Below are positions 45,159 to 54,618 of a stretch of DNA of 64,000 bases, in pieces. A program made the position numbers and the translations under genes. Source of the DNA: Streptomyces sp. NBC_01571 (GTDB lineage: Bacteria > Actinomycetota > Actinomycetes > Streptomycetales > Streptomycetaceae); the NCBI RefSeq assembly GCF_026339875.1, contig NZ_JAPEPZ010000001.1, positions 5,890,001 to 5,954,000 of the forward strand, given 5' to 3'. Within the stretch, counting starts at the first letter, position 1; every line of letters begins with the position of its first letter. Below the pieces are notes generated by a model. It was not told where the DNA came from. It saw nothing but the letters and a program-made list of their open reading frames with translations, and ran no database searches.

Positions 45159-45707
45159 CCCCGACACCCTGAAGACCGTCCGTGCCGTCTCGCGGTCGAT
45201 CCGCTCCGAGACGCGGCGCAGGGCCGTCTCCCCGCAGGTCAGCGAGCCGCGGTGGGCGGAGCGGCGGGCGTCCTCGTCGAGGCGGTGCCACAGCGGGGGG
45301 TTGGCGACCAGGACGCGGGGGTCGATCTCGGCACGGGCGCCGAAGGCGTCCCGCAGGACGAGGCGCTGCCCGACCCCGTCCAGGCAGCGCACCGACACCA
45401 GGTGGTCGGTGCGCACCCGGTGCCCGCGCAGCGGTCCGCGCGTGCTCAGCCAGCCCTCGCCGGCGGCGACCCGGGAGGGGTACAGCACCAGGAGGAGCAG
45501 TGCCGCGAGCGCGGTCCACAGCCCGGCGCGTACGGGGGTGAGGCTGCCGGCGGCCCCGTCGATCAGCAGCAGGAGGACGAGGAGAGCGCCCGCGCAGCGG
45601 AGCGAGCTGCGCAGGTCTCTTTCCCAGAGGCGGTCGTACGCCACCTCGGCCGGTTCCCCGTGCGGTACCGGTGCGGGGGCGTCGCGGGTGTGGTCGCGGC
45701 GGTCCAT
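45150..45707 (-). CDS. Membrane protein of unknown function
   Basis: This 185-residue protein has two helices near the N terminus (SSLRCAGALLVLLLLIDGAAG, TPVRAGLWTALAALLLLVLYP) and a soluble C-terminal domain (GPLRGHRVRTDHLVSVRCLDGVGQRLVLRDAFGARAEIDP) that resembles small PH-like domains of membrane proteins in actinobacteria. I choose ATG 45707. Its promoter region shares the 45.71-45.98 kb control region with kdpF, and a KdpE-like pair in its own orientation lies at 45750-45767, so it may be part of the potassium regulon. Confidence 0.68.
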   Translation of the reverse strand: MDRRDHTRDAPAPVPHGEPAEVAYDRLWERDLRSSLRCAGALLVLLLLIDGAAGSLTPVRAGLWTALAALLLLVLYPSRVAAGEGWLSTRGPLRGHRVRTDHLVSVRCLDGVGQRLVLRDAFGARAEIDPRVLVANPPLWHRLDEDARRSAHRGSLTCGETALRRVSERIDRETARTVFRVSGLE

Positions 45708-45749
45708 GGCACCGACGGTAGAGACCGCGAAGGCCGGGGTCACCCCGCC

Positions 45750-45767
45750 TTGACGGGCCTCTGACGG
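45750..45767 (-). promoter_or_regulatory. KdpE-like operator copy 4
   Basis: Read on the minus strand, CCGTCAG-AGGC-CCGTCAA has an 11-bp period, 43 bp upstream of the membrane protein gene on that strand. Confidence 0.45.
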
Positions 45768-45773
45768 CCCGGG

Positions 45774-45791
45774 GCGTCAGGGTTGCGACAA
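45774..45791 (+). promoter_or_regulatory. KdpE-like operator copy 5
   Basis: GCGTCAG-GGTT-GCGACAA lies upstream of kdpF. Its 18 bp match copy 6 except for three bases, all in the heptamers. Confidence 0.5.
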
Positions 45792-45850
45792 GGGCCGGGA
45801 AGCCGGCGGTTCCGAGGTGATCGCCGTCCCGGCGTCGCCGCCCGAGGCCC

Positions 45851-45868
45851 GCGTATGGGTTGCGTCAA
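45851..45868 (+). promoter_or_regulatory. KdpE-like operator copy 6
   Basis: GCGTATG-GGTT-GCGTCAA lies about 112-129 bp upstream of the small ORF preceding kdpF. Confidence 0.5.
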
Positions 45869-45882
45869 GGCCGTACGAGGCT

Positions 45883-45900
45883 CCGTATAGGAGGCGTCAA
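45883..45900 (+). promoter_or_regulatory. KdpE-like operator copy 7
   Basis: CCGTATA-GGAG-GCGTCAA is the copy nearest to kdpF. A CATTAT -10-like hexamer lies 50 bp downstream at about 45,950, which would place this site in a typical activator position. Confidence 0.5.
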
Positions 45901-45979
45901 CGGCGCTCGAAATCGGCCAGAGAGGCGGTTTCCTCTACCCGTCCGTTCCATTATTCCGAACCTCATCCAGGAGCTCACG

Positions 45980-46063
45980 ATGGCCGATGTGGCCTTCGTT
46001 GTCACCACGATCGCGGTGTTCGCGCTGGTGGCCCTCGTCGCCAAGGGGGTGACGAAGCTGTGA
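45980..46063 (+). CDS. 27-residue membrane miniprotein upstream of kdpF
   Basis: This 27-residue ORF ([20 protein letters not shown], then KGVTKL) starts at ATG 45980, seven bases after CAGGAG. It forms one membrane helix. Its stop overlaps the kdpF GTG (GTGA), so it is translationally coupled to kdpF as part of the kdp operon. It is not kdpF itself. I do not know a family; it could be an additional small subunit or regulator of the Kdp complex, or the true first gene of the operon. Confidence 0.72.
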   Translation: MADVAFVVTTIAVFALVALVAKGVTKL

Positions 46064-46149
46064 CCGCCGAGAACATTGTCGGCCTGGTCGTGGCCGTCGC
46101 CCTGCTGGGCTATCTCGTCCTCGCCCTCGTCTTCCCGGAGAGGTTCTGA
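46060..46149 (+). CDS. kdpF: K+-transporting ATPase KdpF subunit
   Basis: This 29-residue single-helix peptide starts at GTG 46060 and reads [28 protein letters not shown], the typical KdpF pattern ending in PERF. In E. coli KdpF stabilises the KdpABC complex. It lies eight bases before kdpA and overlaps the upstream miniprotein. Confidence 0.9.
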   Translation: MTAENIVGLVVAVALLGYLVLALVFPERF

Positions 46150-46157
46150 GTCTCGAC

Positions 46158-47822
46158 ATGAGTCCCGTCCTCGCCGGCGTGCTCCAGCTTCTCGCCCTGA
46201 TAGCGGCGCTGGCTCTCGCCTACATCCCGCTTGGCGACTACATGGCCAAGGTCTACTCCTCCGACAAGCACTGGCGTGTCGAGAAGTGGATCTACAAGGG
46301 TATCGGTGCCAATCCGAACACGGAGATGCGCTGGCCCGCGTATCTGCGTGGTGTCCTCGCCTTCTCCGCGGTCAGTGTCCTCTTCCTCTATCTGCTGCAG
46401 CGGCTCCAGGGCCATCTGCCCGGCTCGCTCGGTTTCTCCGCGATCGACCCGGACCAGGCGTTCAACACTGCCGCGTCCTTCGTGACGAACACCAACTGGC
46501 AGTCGTACTACGGCGAGCAGGCCATGGGCCACGTCGTGCAGACCGCCGGTCTGGCCGTGCAGAACTTCGTCTCCGCTGCTGTCGGTATCGCGGTGGCCGT
46601 CGCGCTCGTGCGCGGCTTCTCGCGTTCGCGCACCGGTGAGCTCGGCAACTTCTGGGCCGACCTGGTGCGTGGCACGATCCGTATCCTGCTGCCGCTCTCG
46701 GTGGTGGCCGCGGTCATCCTGGTGGCCTGCGGTGCGATCCAGAACTTCTCCGGGATTCACTCGGTGGGCCAGTTCATGGGCGGCTCGCAGCAGTGGAACG
46801 GCGGCGCGGTCGCCTCGCAGGAGGCCATCAAGGAGGTGGGCACCAACGGTGGCGGTTACTTCAACGCCAACTCCGCGCACCCCTTCGAGAACCCGACTCC
46901 GTTCACGAACCTTTTCGAGATCTTCCTGCTGCTGGTCATCCCGTTCGCGCTGACCCGCACCTTCGGCCGGATGGTCGGCTCGCTCAGGCAGGGTTACGCG
47001 ATCCTCGCCACCATGGCCACGATCTGGGTCGGTTTCGTCGCCCTGATGATGTGGACGGAGTTCGCCCACCACGGCCCGGCGTTCCAGATCGCCGGCGGTG
47101 CGATGGAGGGCAAGGAGAGCCGCTTCGGTGTGGGTGCGTCCTCGATCTTCGCGGTGTCCACGACCCTGACCTCGACCGGTGCGGTGGACTCCTTCCACTC
47201 GTCGTTCACCGGTCTCGGCGGCGGCATCACGATTTTGAGCATGCAGCTCGGCGAGATCGCGCCGGGCGGTACCGGGTCCGGGCTCTACGGCATCCTGATC
47301 ATGGCGGTCATCGCGGTGTTCATCGCCGGTCTGATGGTCGGCCGCACCCCGGAGTACCTGGGCAAGAAGATCGGCACCCGTGAGATCAAGTTCGCGGCCT
47401 GCTACATCCTCATCACCCCGGCTCTGGTGCTCGTCTTCACCGCCGCGGCGATGGCGCTGCCCACTCCGGGCCACTCGATGACCAACAGTGGGGCGCACGG
47501 ATTCTCCGAGATCCTGTACGCCTACTCCTCGGGCGCCAACAACAACGGTTCGGCCTTCGCGGGTCTGAACGCGGACACGCAGTGGTTCAACAGCACGATC
47601 GGTCTCGCGATGCTGCTGGGCCGGTTCCTGCCGATGGTGTTCGTGCTGGCGCTGGCGGGCTCGCTCGCCGAGCAGAAGCCGGTCCCCGCCACCGCGGGCA
47701 CCCTGCGCACCGAGAAGCCGCTGTTCACCGGTCTGCTGGTGGGCGCGATCCTGATCATCACCGGTCTGACCTACTTCCCGGCGCTCGCGCTGGGTCCGCT
47801 GGCCGAGGGGCTGGCGTCATGA
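46158..47822 (+). CDS. kdpA: Potassium-transporting ATPase subunit KdpA
   Basis: This 554-residue K+-channel-like subunit of the high-affinity Kdp pump belongs to the superfamily of K+ transporters. The selectivity loops include [57 protein letters not shown] and [10 protein letters not shown], the four expected P-loops. Ten or so helices fill the rest. It begins at ATG 46158, eight bases after the kdpF stop. The kdpB start overlaps its stop (ATGA). Confidence 0.97.
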   Translation: MSPVLAGVLQLLALIAALALAYIPLGDYMAKVYSSDKHWRVEKWIYKGIGANPNTEMRWPAYLRGVLAFSAVSVLFLYLLQRLQGHLPGSLGFSAIDPDQAFNTAASFVTNTNWQSYYGEQAMGHVVQTAGLAVQNFVSAAVGIAVAVALVRGFSRSRTGELGNFWADLVRGTIRILLPLSVVAAVILVACGAIQNFSGIHSVGQFMGGSQQWNGGAVASQEAIKEVGTNGGGYFNANSAHPFENPTPFTNLFEIFLLLVIPFALTRTFGRMVGSLRQGYAILATMATIWVGFVALMMWTEFAHHGPAFQIAGGAMEGKESRFGVGASSIFAVSTTLTSTGAVDSFHSSFTGLGGGITILSMQLGEIAPGGTGSGLYGILIMAVIAVFIAGLMVGRTPEYLGKKIGTREIKFAACYILITPALVLVFTAAAMALPTPGHSMTNSGAHGFSEILYAYSSGANNNGSAFAGLNADTQWFNSTIGLAMLLGRFLPMVFVLALAGSLAEQKPVPATAGTLRTEKPLFTGLLVGAILIITGLTYFPALALGPLAEGLAS

Positions 47823-49951
47823 CCACCGACGTAACGAACCAAGAGGACGAGATGTCCACAGCCACTCCGACCCGGGCGCCGCACAGTGATGTGCCGACCG
47901 GCCACAAGTCCGACGAAGGCCGTGTCGGTGCGGGTCTGTTCGACCCGCAGCAGCTGCTGAGGTCGCTGCCGGACGCCTTCCGCAAGCTCGACCCGCGGGT
48001 GATGGTCAAGTCGCCCGTGATGTTCGTGGTGCTGGTCGGCTCGGTCCTGACGACGGTCTTCTCCTTCAAGGACCCGGGCGACTGGTTCGGCTGGGCGATC
48101 AGCGCCTGGCTGTGGCTGACCGTGATCTTCGCCAACCTGGCGGAGGCGGTGGCCGAGGGCCGCGGCAAGGCCCAGGCGGACACGCTGCGCAAGGCGAAGA
48201 CGGACACCGTCGCGCGGCGCCTGAGTGGCTCCGCCGAGGAGCAGGTGCCCGGCACCGAACTGCGCGTCGGTGACCTGGTCGTGTGCGAGGCGGGCGACAT
48301 CATTCCCGGCGACGGTGACGTCGTCGAGGGCGTCGCGTCCGTCGACGAGTCGGCCATCACGGGTGAGTCGGCTCCGGTCATCCGGGAGTCGGGCGGCGAC
48401 CGCAGTGCTGTGACCGGCGGTACGAAGGTCCTCTCCGACCGGATCGTCATCAAGATCACGACGAAGCCCGGTGAGACCTTCATCGACCGGATGATCGCCC
48501 TGGTCGAGGGCGCGGCCCGGCAGAAGACCCCGAACGAGATCGCGCTGAACATCCTGCTCGCGTCCCTCACGATCGTCTTCCTGCTCGCGGTGGCGACCCT
48601 GCCGCCGTTCGCGGACTACGCGGGCACGCACCTGACCATGGTCGTGCTGGTGGCCCTGCTGGTCTGTCTGATCCCGACGACGATCGGCGCGCTGCTCTCG
48701 GCGATCGGTATCGCGGGCATGGACCGACTGGTGCAGCGCAACGTGCTGGCCATGTCCGGCCGTGCGGTCGAGGCGGCGGGCGACGTGTCGACCCTCCTCC
48801 TGGACAAGACCGGCACCATCACGCTCGGCAACCGTCAGGCTTCGGAGTTCGTGCCGGTGACCGGCACGACCGAGGCGGAGGTGGCGGATGCCGCCCAGCT
48901 CTCCTCGCTGGCCGACGAGACGCCCGAGGGCCGCTCCATCGTCGTCCTGGCGAAGGAGAAGTACGGGCTGCGCGAGCGCCACCAGGGCGAACTCGCGGGC
49001 GCCGAGTGGATCGCCTTCACCGCCCAGACCCGGATGTCGGGTGTGGACGTCGACGGGCGCATGATCCGCAAGGGTGCGGCCGGTTCGGTCGTGGCCTGGG
49101 TCTCGGAGCGGGGCGGCGAGGTGTCCGCGGACGCCGCCACCCTCTCCGACCGCATCTCCCAGGCGGGCGGTACCCCGCTGCTGGTGGCCGTCGAGGACAC
49201 CGAGGGCGCGCGCGTCCTCGGGGTGATCCACCTCAAGGACGTCGTCAAGGAGGGCATGCGCGAGCGGTTCGACGAGCTGCGCCGGATGGGCATCCGCACG
49301 GTCATGATCACGGGTGACAACCCGCTGACGGCCAAGGCGATCGCGGACGAGGCCGGCGTCGACGACTTCCTCGCGGAGGCCACTCCCGAGGACAAGATGG
49401 CGCTCATCAAGCGTGAGCAGGCCGGCGGCAAGCTGGTCGCGATGACCGGCGACGGCACCAACGACGCCCCCGCGCTGGCCCAGGCGGACGTCGGCGTGGC
49501 GATGAACACGGGTACGTCGGCCGCCAAGGAGGCCGGCAACATGGTCGACCTCGACTCCAACCCGACCAAGCTCATCGAGATCGTCGAGATCGGCAAGCAG
49601 TTGCTGATCACCCGGGGCGCGCTGACGACGTTCTCCATCGCCAACGACGTCGCGAAGTACTTCGCGATCATCCCGGCGCTGTTCGCGGCGGTCTACCCGG
49701 GCCTGGACAAGCTGAACATCATGCACCTGTCCTCGCCCGACTCCGCGATCCTGTCGGCGGTCATCTTCAACGCGCTGATCATCATCGCGCTGGTGCCGCT
49801 GGCCCTGCGGGGTGTGCGGTACCGGCCCATGAGCGCCGACCGGATGCTGCGGCGCAACCTCGGGATCTACGGCATCGGCGGCCTGATCGCCCCCTTCATC
49901 GGCATCAAGATCATTGACCTGCTCATCTCCCTCATCCCCGGAATCGGCTGA
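47819..49951 (+). CDS. kdpB: Potassium-transporting P-type ATPase subunit KdpB
   Basis: This 710-residue catalytic subunit of the Kdp pump has phosphorylated Asp329 in [11 protein letters not shown], actuator loop TGESAP, nucleotide-binding [10 protein letters not shown] and hinge [22 protein letters not shown]. The TGES loop Ser is the site of inhibitory phosphorylation in E. coli KdpB. I take ATG 47819, which overlaps kdpA by four bases, although an ATG at 47852 with AAGAGGACG before it is possible. It couples ATP hydrolysis to K+ uptake through KdpA. Confidence 0.96.
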   Translation: MTTDVTNQEDEMSTATPTRAPHSDVPTGHKSDEGRVGAGLFDPQQLLRSLPDAFRKLDPRVMVKSPVMFVVLVGSVLTTVFSFKDPGDWFGWAISAWLWLTVIFANLAEAVAEGRGKAQADTLRKAKTDTVARRLSGSAEEQVPGTELRVGDLVVCEAGDIIPGDGDVVEGVASVDESAITGESAPVIRESGGDRSAVTGGTKVLSDRIVIKITTKPGETFIDRMIALVEGAARQKTPNEIALNILLASLTIVFLLAVATLPPFADYAGTHLTMVVLVALLVCLIPTTIGALLSAIGIAGMDRLVQRNVLAMSGRAVEAAGDVSTLLLDKTGTITLGNRQASEFVPVTGTTEAEVADAAQLSSLADETPEGRSIVVLAKEKYGLRERHQGELAGAEWIAFTAQTRMSGVDVDGRMIRKGAAGSVVAWVSERGGEVSADAATLSDRISQAGGTPLLVAVEDTEGARVLGVIHLKDVVKEGMRERFDELRRMGIRTVMITGDNPLTAKAIADEAGVDDFLAEATPEDKMALIKREQAGGKLVAMTGDGTNDAPALAQADVGVAMNTGTSAAKEAGNMVDLDSNPTKLIEIVEIGKQLLITRGALTTFSIANDVAKYFAIIPALFAAVYPGLDKLNIMHLSSPDSAILSAVIFNALIIIALVPLALRGVRYRPMSADRMLRRNLGIYGIGGLIAPFIGIKIIDLLISLIPGIG

Positions 49952-49956
49952 TCGCT

Positions 49957-50622
49957 ATGAACAACTCGGTTACGAACACGGCCCGGTTGCTCTGGGCCGG
50001 CCTGCGGGCCCTGCTGGTCCTCACCGTCGTCTGCGGGGTGATCTACCCGCTCGCCGTCACCGGCGTCGCCCAGGGCCTCTTCTCCGACAAGGCCAACGGC
50101 TCGGAGATCAAGGCGGACGGGAAGGTCGTCGGCTCCTCGCTGATCGGCCAGTCCTACAACCTGCCGCTGAAGAAGGGTCAGGAGACGCCGGACGCCGACC
50201 TGAAGTGGTTCCAGGGACGCCCCGCCAACGGTCTGGGGACGAACTCGGTCAACACGCAGTACAAGCTGATCCTGTCCGGCGCCACGAACCGGTCGGGCGA
50301 CAACAAGGACCTCATCGACTGGGTGACCGCCGCCAAGAAGGCCGTCGTCAAGGACAACTCGGTGAACGGCTACACGGTCAAACCCTCCGACGTGCCCGCC
50401 GACGCGGTGACGTCCTCCGGTTCCGGCCTGGACCCGGACATCTCCCCCCAGTACGCCGACATCCAGGTCCACCGGATCGCGGAGAAGAACGGCCTGTCCG
50501 TCGCCCAGGTGCAGAAGCTGGTCGACGAGCACACCGACAGCCGCACCCTCGGCTTCATCGGCGAACCCCGCGTCAACGTCCTCGAACTCAACATCGCGCT
50601 CAAGGCCCTGACCGGGAAATGA
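49957..50622 (+). CDS. kdpC: Potassium-transporting ATPase subunit KdpC
   Basis: This 221-residue subunit has one N-terminal transmembrane helix (LLWAGLRALLVLTVVCGVIYPLAVTG) and an extracytoplasmic domain with conserved FQGRPANG and GSGLDPDISPQYADIQVHRIA. The latter is the KdpC hallmark. It stabilises the KdpA-KdpB complex and increases ATP affinity. Five bases separate it from kdpB, and kdpE follows after 21 bases where kdpD would be expected. Confidence 0.96.
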   Translation: MNNSVTNTARLLWAGLRALLVLTVVCGVIYPLAVTGVAQGLFSDKANGSEIKADGKVVGSSLIGQSYNLPLKKGQETPDADLKWFQGRPANGLGTNSVNTQYKLILSGATNRSGDNKDLIDWVTAAKKAVVKDNSVNGYTVKPSDVPADAVTSSGSGLDPDISPQYADIQVHRIAEKNGLSVAQVQKLVDEHTDSRTLGFIGEPRVNVLELNIALKALTGK

Positions 50623-50643
50623 CCGGGAGTCAGTGAATCGACG

Positions 50644-51333
50644 ATGACCCGGGTGCTGGTCGTGGAAGACGACCCCCAGCTCGTACGAGCGCTCGTGATC
50701 AACCTGCAGGTCCGCCAGTACGGAGTGGACGCGGCGCCCGACGGCACCACGGCCCTCCGGCTGGCGGCCGTACGGCAGCCCGATGCCGTCGTGCTCGACC
50801 TCGGGCTGCCCGACATGGACGGTGTGGACGTCATCAGGGCGTTGCGCGGCTGGACCCGCGTACCGATCCTGGTGCTGTCCGCGCGGCGCGCCTCCGGCGA
50901 GAAGGTCGCCGCGCTCGACGCGGGCGCCGACGACTACATCACCAAGCCGTTCAGCATGGACGAACTCCTCGCCCGGCTGCGCGCCGCCGTCCGCCGCACG
51001 GAGAGCCCGGCGCTCCTGCCCGGCTCCGACGTGGTCACCACCGCCGAATTCACCGTCGACCTGGTGGCCAAGAAGGCGAGGCGCGCGGGGCGGGACGTCC
51101 GGCTCACGCCCACGGAGTGGCACCTGCTGGAGATCCTGGTCAGCAACCCCGGCCGTCTCGTCCCGCAGCGCCGGCTGCTCCAGGAGGTGTGGGGCGCCTC
51201 CCGGAGCAACAAGACCAACTACCTGCGGGTCTACATGGCCCAGCTCCGCCGCAAGCTCGAAGCCGACCCGTCCCATCCCCGCCACTTCATCACGGAGCCG
51301 GGAATGGGGTACCGCTTCGAGGCCGGGGACTGA
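50644..51333 (+). CDS. kdpE: Response regulator KdpE
   Basis: This 229-residue OmpR-family regulator has Asp52 as phospho-acceptor (VVLDLGLPDMDG), acidic pocket VEDD at 8-10, Lys101 (ITKPFSM), and an effector domain with LTPTEWHLLEILVSNP and NYLRVYMAQLRRKLE. It follows kdpC directly. Its cognate sensor gene kdpD is degenerate 8.8 kb upstream, so it is either phosphorylated by another kinase, or acts unphosphorylated, or an intact KdpD is encoded outside the window. Its proposed operators are the GCGTCAA-type heptamer pairs at 41.6, 41.7, 45.8-45.9 and 51.56 kb. Confidence 0.94.
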   Translation: MTRVLVVEDDPQLVRALVINLQVRQYGVDAAPDGTTALRLAAVRQPDAVVLDLGLPDMDGVDVIRALRGWTRVPILVLSARRASGEKVAALDAGADDYITKPFSMDELLARLRAAVRRTESPALLPGSDVVTTAEFTVDLVAKKARRAGRDVRLTPTEWHLLEILVSNPGRLVPQRRLLQEVWGASRSNKTNYLRVYMAQLRRKLEADPSHPRHFITEPGMGYRFEAGD

Positions 51334-51654
51334 GACCTGGGTGGCTCACGGGCCGGAGGGGGGCCCGTGTTCCACGCGCCGAGGAGGGCGCGCGGGGCGG
51401 CGCCTTCACGGACGGGCGCCCGGGCAGCGGCCCCGCCCTCGCGTACGGCGGCCCGGCCCGCGGGCAGGGCGGTGTGGTTCGACCCGTCCGTGCCGAGGCG
51501 ATGACCACCGAGCGAACCCGGCCGACAGGCCCGCGCGGCCTCCCCGGGCGCACCCCGCCTGGCGCGTCCTTGACGGCTCGCGGCCAGGTGGACCCGCCAC
51601 ACTGACTCCGGACAGGACGAACCATGTGAAACCACCCTGTATCGCGAGGTCCCG
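51334..51654. other. Gap between kdpE and KimA-like permease
   Basis: No gene is visible in this 321 bp. It contains KdpE-like copy 8 (51559-51576) and a G-rich stretch of no clear function. Confidence 0.5.
51559..51576 (-). promoter_or_regulatory. KdpE-like operator copy 8
   Basis: On the minus strand, CCGTCAA-GGAC-GCGCCAG has an 11-bp period, 79-96 bp upstream of the KimA-like permease that starts at 51655. The orientation is opposite to the gene, so this copy is less certain. Confidence 0.4.
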
Positions 51655-53469
51655 ATGGCGTACGGACTGGCCCGCCGCGAGCTGCGGCCGAGAGTGCCCC
51701 TGCGACACGGGGAGGGCGACAAGTACCGCCTGACCAGCATCGAGGGGCTCGCCGCCCTGTCCCTGGACGCGCTCAGCTCGGTGGCGTACGGACCCGAGGC
51801 GATCGTGCTCGTCCTGGTCGCCGCCGGGACGGGCGCGCTGACCGCCACGCTGCCGGTGACGCTGGTCATCGCCGCGCTGCTGGCGGTGCTCGTCGTGTCG
51901 TACGGGCAGGTGATCGCCGTCCATCCGGACGGGGGCGGCGCGTACGCGGTGGCGAAGAAGGACCTGGGACCGACCACCAGCCTGCTCGCGGCGGCCAGCC
52001 TCGTCGTCGACTACGTGCTCACCGTGACGGTCAGTCTGGCGGCGGGCGCCGCGAGTCTCGCCTCCGCCTTCCCCTCCCTCGGTTCGCACCTGCTGGCGAT
52101 CTGCCTGATCGGCCTCGCCCTGCTGACCGCCGTGAACCTGCGGGGCGTGGCCGAGAGCGCCCGGGTGCTGATGCTGCCCACCGCGCTGTTCGTCGTGAGC
52201 ATCCTCGGCATCGTCGTGCTCGGGCTGCTGCGCGGCCACCCCGTGGCCGTCGTGGGCACCGCGCACCCCGTGCACGCCACCGAGGCCCTGGGCATCCTGC
52301 TGCTCCTCAAGGCGTTCTCCTCCGGCTGCTCGGCGCTCACCGGGGTGGAGGCGATCGCCAACGGGGTGCCCTCCTTCCGCGATCCGCCCGTCAAGCGGGC
52401 CCAGCGCACCGAACTGATGCTCGGCGCGCTGCTCGGCGTGATGCTGATCGGCATGGCCCTGCTGATCCAGCGGGACCGGGTGGCCCCGCGCGGCGGCGTG
52501 ACCGTACTGGCGCAGCTCACGGCGGGCGCGTACGGGACGGGATGGCCGTACTACGCCACGAACCTCGTCGTCACCCTGGCACTCGCCCTGGCCGCCAACA
52601 CCAGCTTCGGCGGACTGCCCGTCCTGATGAGCCTGCTCGCCAGGGACCACCGGCTGCCGCACTTCTTCGGGCTGCGCGCGGAGCGCCCGGTGTACCGCTG
52701 GGGAGTGGTCTCCCTCGCGCTGCTCGCGGCGCTGCTGCTGATCGCCGTGGACGCCGATACCCACCGCATGATCCCGCTCTTCGCGATCGGGGTGTTCATC
52801 GGATTCAGCATCAGCCAGATCGGGCTGGTGCGGCACTGGGCGGGGGAGCGGCCGCGCGGCTGGCTGCGGCACGCCGCGCTCAACGGGATCGGCGCCGTCC
52901 TGACCGTCGTGGCGGGGATCGTCCTGCTGGCCACCAAGTTCCTGGAGGGCGCCTGGGTGGTGGTCGTCACCATCCCGCTGCTGATGCTGCTGTTCTCCCG
53001 CATCCAGCGTTACTACACGGAGGCCGGTCGCGAACTCGGGCTCGGCGAGATCCCGCCGCCGCTGAGCGTCGCCGACTCCCTGGTCATCGTCCCGGTCAGC
53101 GAGGTCAGCCGGCTCACCCGGCACGGGCTGCAGGCCGCCCTCTCCCTCGGCCACGAGGTCGTCGCGGTCGCCGTGTACGGCGATCCGGCCAAGGTCCGTA
53201 CGCTCAGGGCGAGCTGGGAGCGCTGGAACCCGGGGGTACGGCTGGACGTCATCGACAGCCCGCAGCGCTCGCTGGTGGAACCGATCGTCGAGTATGTCCG
53301 GCGGGCGGCCGAGGGAGGCCGGCAGATCGCCGTCCTCATCCCGGAGGTCGAACCGCTTCACCGCCGTTACCAGATCCTGCAGAACCAGCGCGGCCTGCTG
53401 CTCGCCACGGTGCTGCGGGCCCGTACGGACGTGGTCGTCTGTGTGGTGCCGTACCGGCTGAACCTCTGA
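51655..53469 (+). CDS. KimA-like APC permease (probable K+ importer, second copy)
   Basis: This 604-residue permease is a paralogue of the 42.9-44.9 kb gene, with the same motifs: LSLDALSSVAYGPEAIVLVLV, SYGQVIAVHPDGGGAYAVAKKDLGP, FSSGCSALTGVEAIANGVPSFRDPP and, in the cytoplasmic C-terminal domain, LDVIDSPQRSLVEPIVEYVRR. The C-terminal domain resembles UspA folds of KimA, where c-di-AMP binds in Bacillus. ATG 51655 follows GAGGT. It lies just downstream of kdpE and may be potassium-regulated. Confidence 0.85.
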   Translation: MAYGLARRELRPRVPLRHGEGDKYRLTSIEGLAALSLDALSSVAYGPEAIVLVLVAAGTGALTATLPVTLVIAALLAVLVVSYGQVIAVHPDGGGAYAVAKKDLGPTTSLLAAASLVVDYVLTVTVSLAAGAASLASAFPSLGSHLLAICLIGLALLTAVNLRGVAESARVLMLPTALFVVSILGIVVLGLLRGHPVAVVGTAHPVHATEALGILLLLKAFSSGCSALTGVEAIANGVPSFRDPPVKRAQRTELMLGALLGVMLIGMALLIQRDRVAPRGGVTVLAQLTAGAYGTGWPYYATNLVVTLALALAANTSFGGLPVLMSLLARDHRLPHFFGLRAERPVYRWGVVSLALLAALLLIAVDADTHRMIPLFAIGVFIGFSISQIGLVRHWAGERPRGWLRHAALNGIGAVLTVVAGIVLLATKFLEGAWVVVVTIPLLMLLFSRIQRYYTEAGRELGLGEIPPPLSVADSLVIVPVSEVSRLTRHGLQAALSLGHEVVAVAVYGDPAKVRTLRASWERWNPGVRLDVIDSPQRSLVEPIVEYVRRAAEGGRQIAVLIPEVEPLHRRYQILQNQRGLLLATVLRARTDVVVCVVPYRLNL

Positions 53470-53792
53470 GAATCCGGGCGTTCGGCGAAGGGGAAGCGGG
53501 TAGCCGGGAGGCGAGGTGCCGCGGGTACGAGGGGCGTCGGTGCACGGGGGAGCGTCGCTTCCCGCGGTTTGACGTGCCCCTTAGTCGACATGGACCACGC
53601 CGGAGGCTTCACCCGGTTCTTGTGGGAGCGCCGCGGACCGCCGGACCGCGGTGGACGAGGGTCCGGCGGTGCCGGGACGGCGACCGGAACCGGTGCCTCG
53701 TCGGCCGGGTGGCGGCAGCAGTGCGGGCGGGACCCGGAAGTCCTGCCCGTCGTCACTCCGGAAGTCCCGCCTGTGTCAACGGAGAACGAGCC
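53470..53792. other. Gap between KimA-like permease and hypothetical gene
   Basis: This 323-bp gap has no gene I can support. A small open frame on the plus strand from 53,569 has no good ribosome binding site and overlaps the opposite gene. Confidence 0.5.
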
Positions 53793-54479
53793 TCAGGGCC
53801 ACACCAGGCAGTACGGCTGATGCCCCGCCTCGTGCAGACGGTGGCTGAAATCCTGCCATTCGTGGAGAAGCTGGTACACGTTGAACGCGTCCCGGGGTCC
53901 GCCCCGGTCCGGCACCGTCGACCAGATGAACGCGGCCGCGCCCACCGCCTCCTCGCCGATGCCTCGGAGCGGGTCGACGACGGTCATGGGGAGCTTCACG
54001 ACGGCGTAGTCGGGGTGGAGGACGACAAGTTCCAGCGGGGGCACCTTGTGCAGGGGGACGCCCTCGATACCGGTGAGGACCATCGCGGCCATCGTCTCCG
54101 GCTTGATCTTGGTGAACATGCCGTTCATGCCGAGCTCGTCGCCACCGAGTTCCTCGGGGCGCATGGAGATCGGCACCCGGGCCGCGGTCGCGCCGTCCGG
54201 TGCGCCGAAGTATTTGTACGTCACCCCCACCCGGCCACCATTCCCGCTTCCTGCCCTGAGCCGGTCTGCCCCGCGGTCCGTGTAGTCCATACCGTCCATA
54301 CGGGCCGACGAGTCGATCCGCTCAGGATCGCCCTGTGATCCTTGTGACCCCTGCGATCCCGGCGTGCCCTGTGCCTGCCGTGCCTCGGCTTCCTCCGCCT
54401 CGCGCCGGTGCTTCCCCCGCCGGGCACGCCGAGGACCGAGGTCGTCGGTCCCCTCGCCCAGTCCGCCACCGCGATGCAT
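53793..54479 (-). CDS. Conserved hypothetical protein
   Basis: This 228-residue soluble protein is divergent from hemL. A low-complexity N-terminal half rich in Gly, Arg, Gln and Ser (HRREAEEAEARQAQGTPGSQ) is followed by a well-conserved C-terminal domain (YKYFGAPDGATAARVPISMRP, GVPLHKVPPLELVVLHPDYAVVKLPMTV, FNVYQLLHEWQDFSHRLHEAG). I start at ATG 54479, just after GGTGGAG. Streptomyces genomes keep this gene beside hemL. No motif reveals its function. Confidence 0.7.
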   Translation of the reverse strand: MHRGGGLGEGTDDLGPRRARRGKHRREAEEAEARQAQGTPGSQGSQGSQGDPERIDSSARMDGMDYTDRGADRLRAGSGNGGRVGVTYKYFGAPDGATAARVPISMRPEELGGDELGMNGMFTKIKPETMAAMVLTGIEGVPLHKVPPLELVVLHPDYAVVKLPMTVVDPLRGIGEEAVGAAAFIWSTVPDRGGPRDAFNVYQLLHEWQDFSHRLHEAGHQPYCLVWP

Positions 54480-54618
54480 ATCTCCACCCGACTGCTTTTC
54501 TAAGGCGCGCGACCCCCGCCACGCAACCCGATCATCGTGACAGTGACCTCCCCCACGGCCGCACGCCGAAACGTACGCTGAAACACCTGTCCGCAGGATC
54601 TTCGCAGCCTCTGACACC

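Noticed and set aside
53569..53820. 83-codon plus-strand ORF
   Set aside because: It lacks a good ribosome binding site, overlaps the end of the opposite hypothetical gene and has only low-complexity content.
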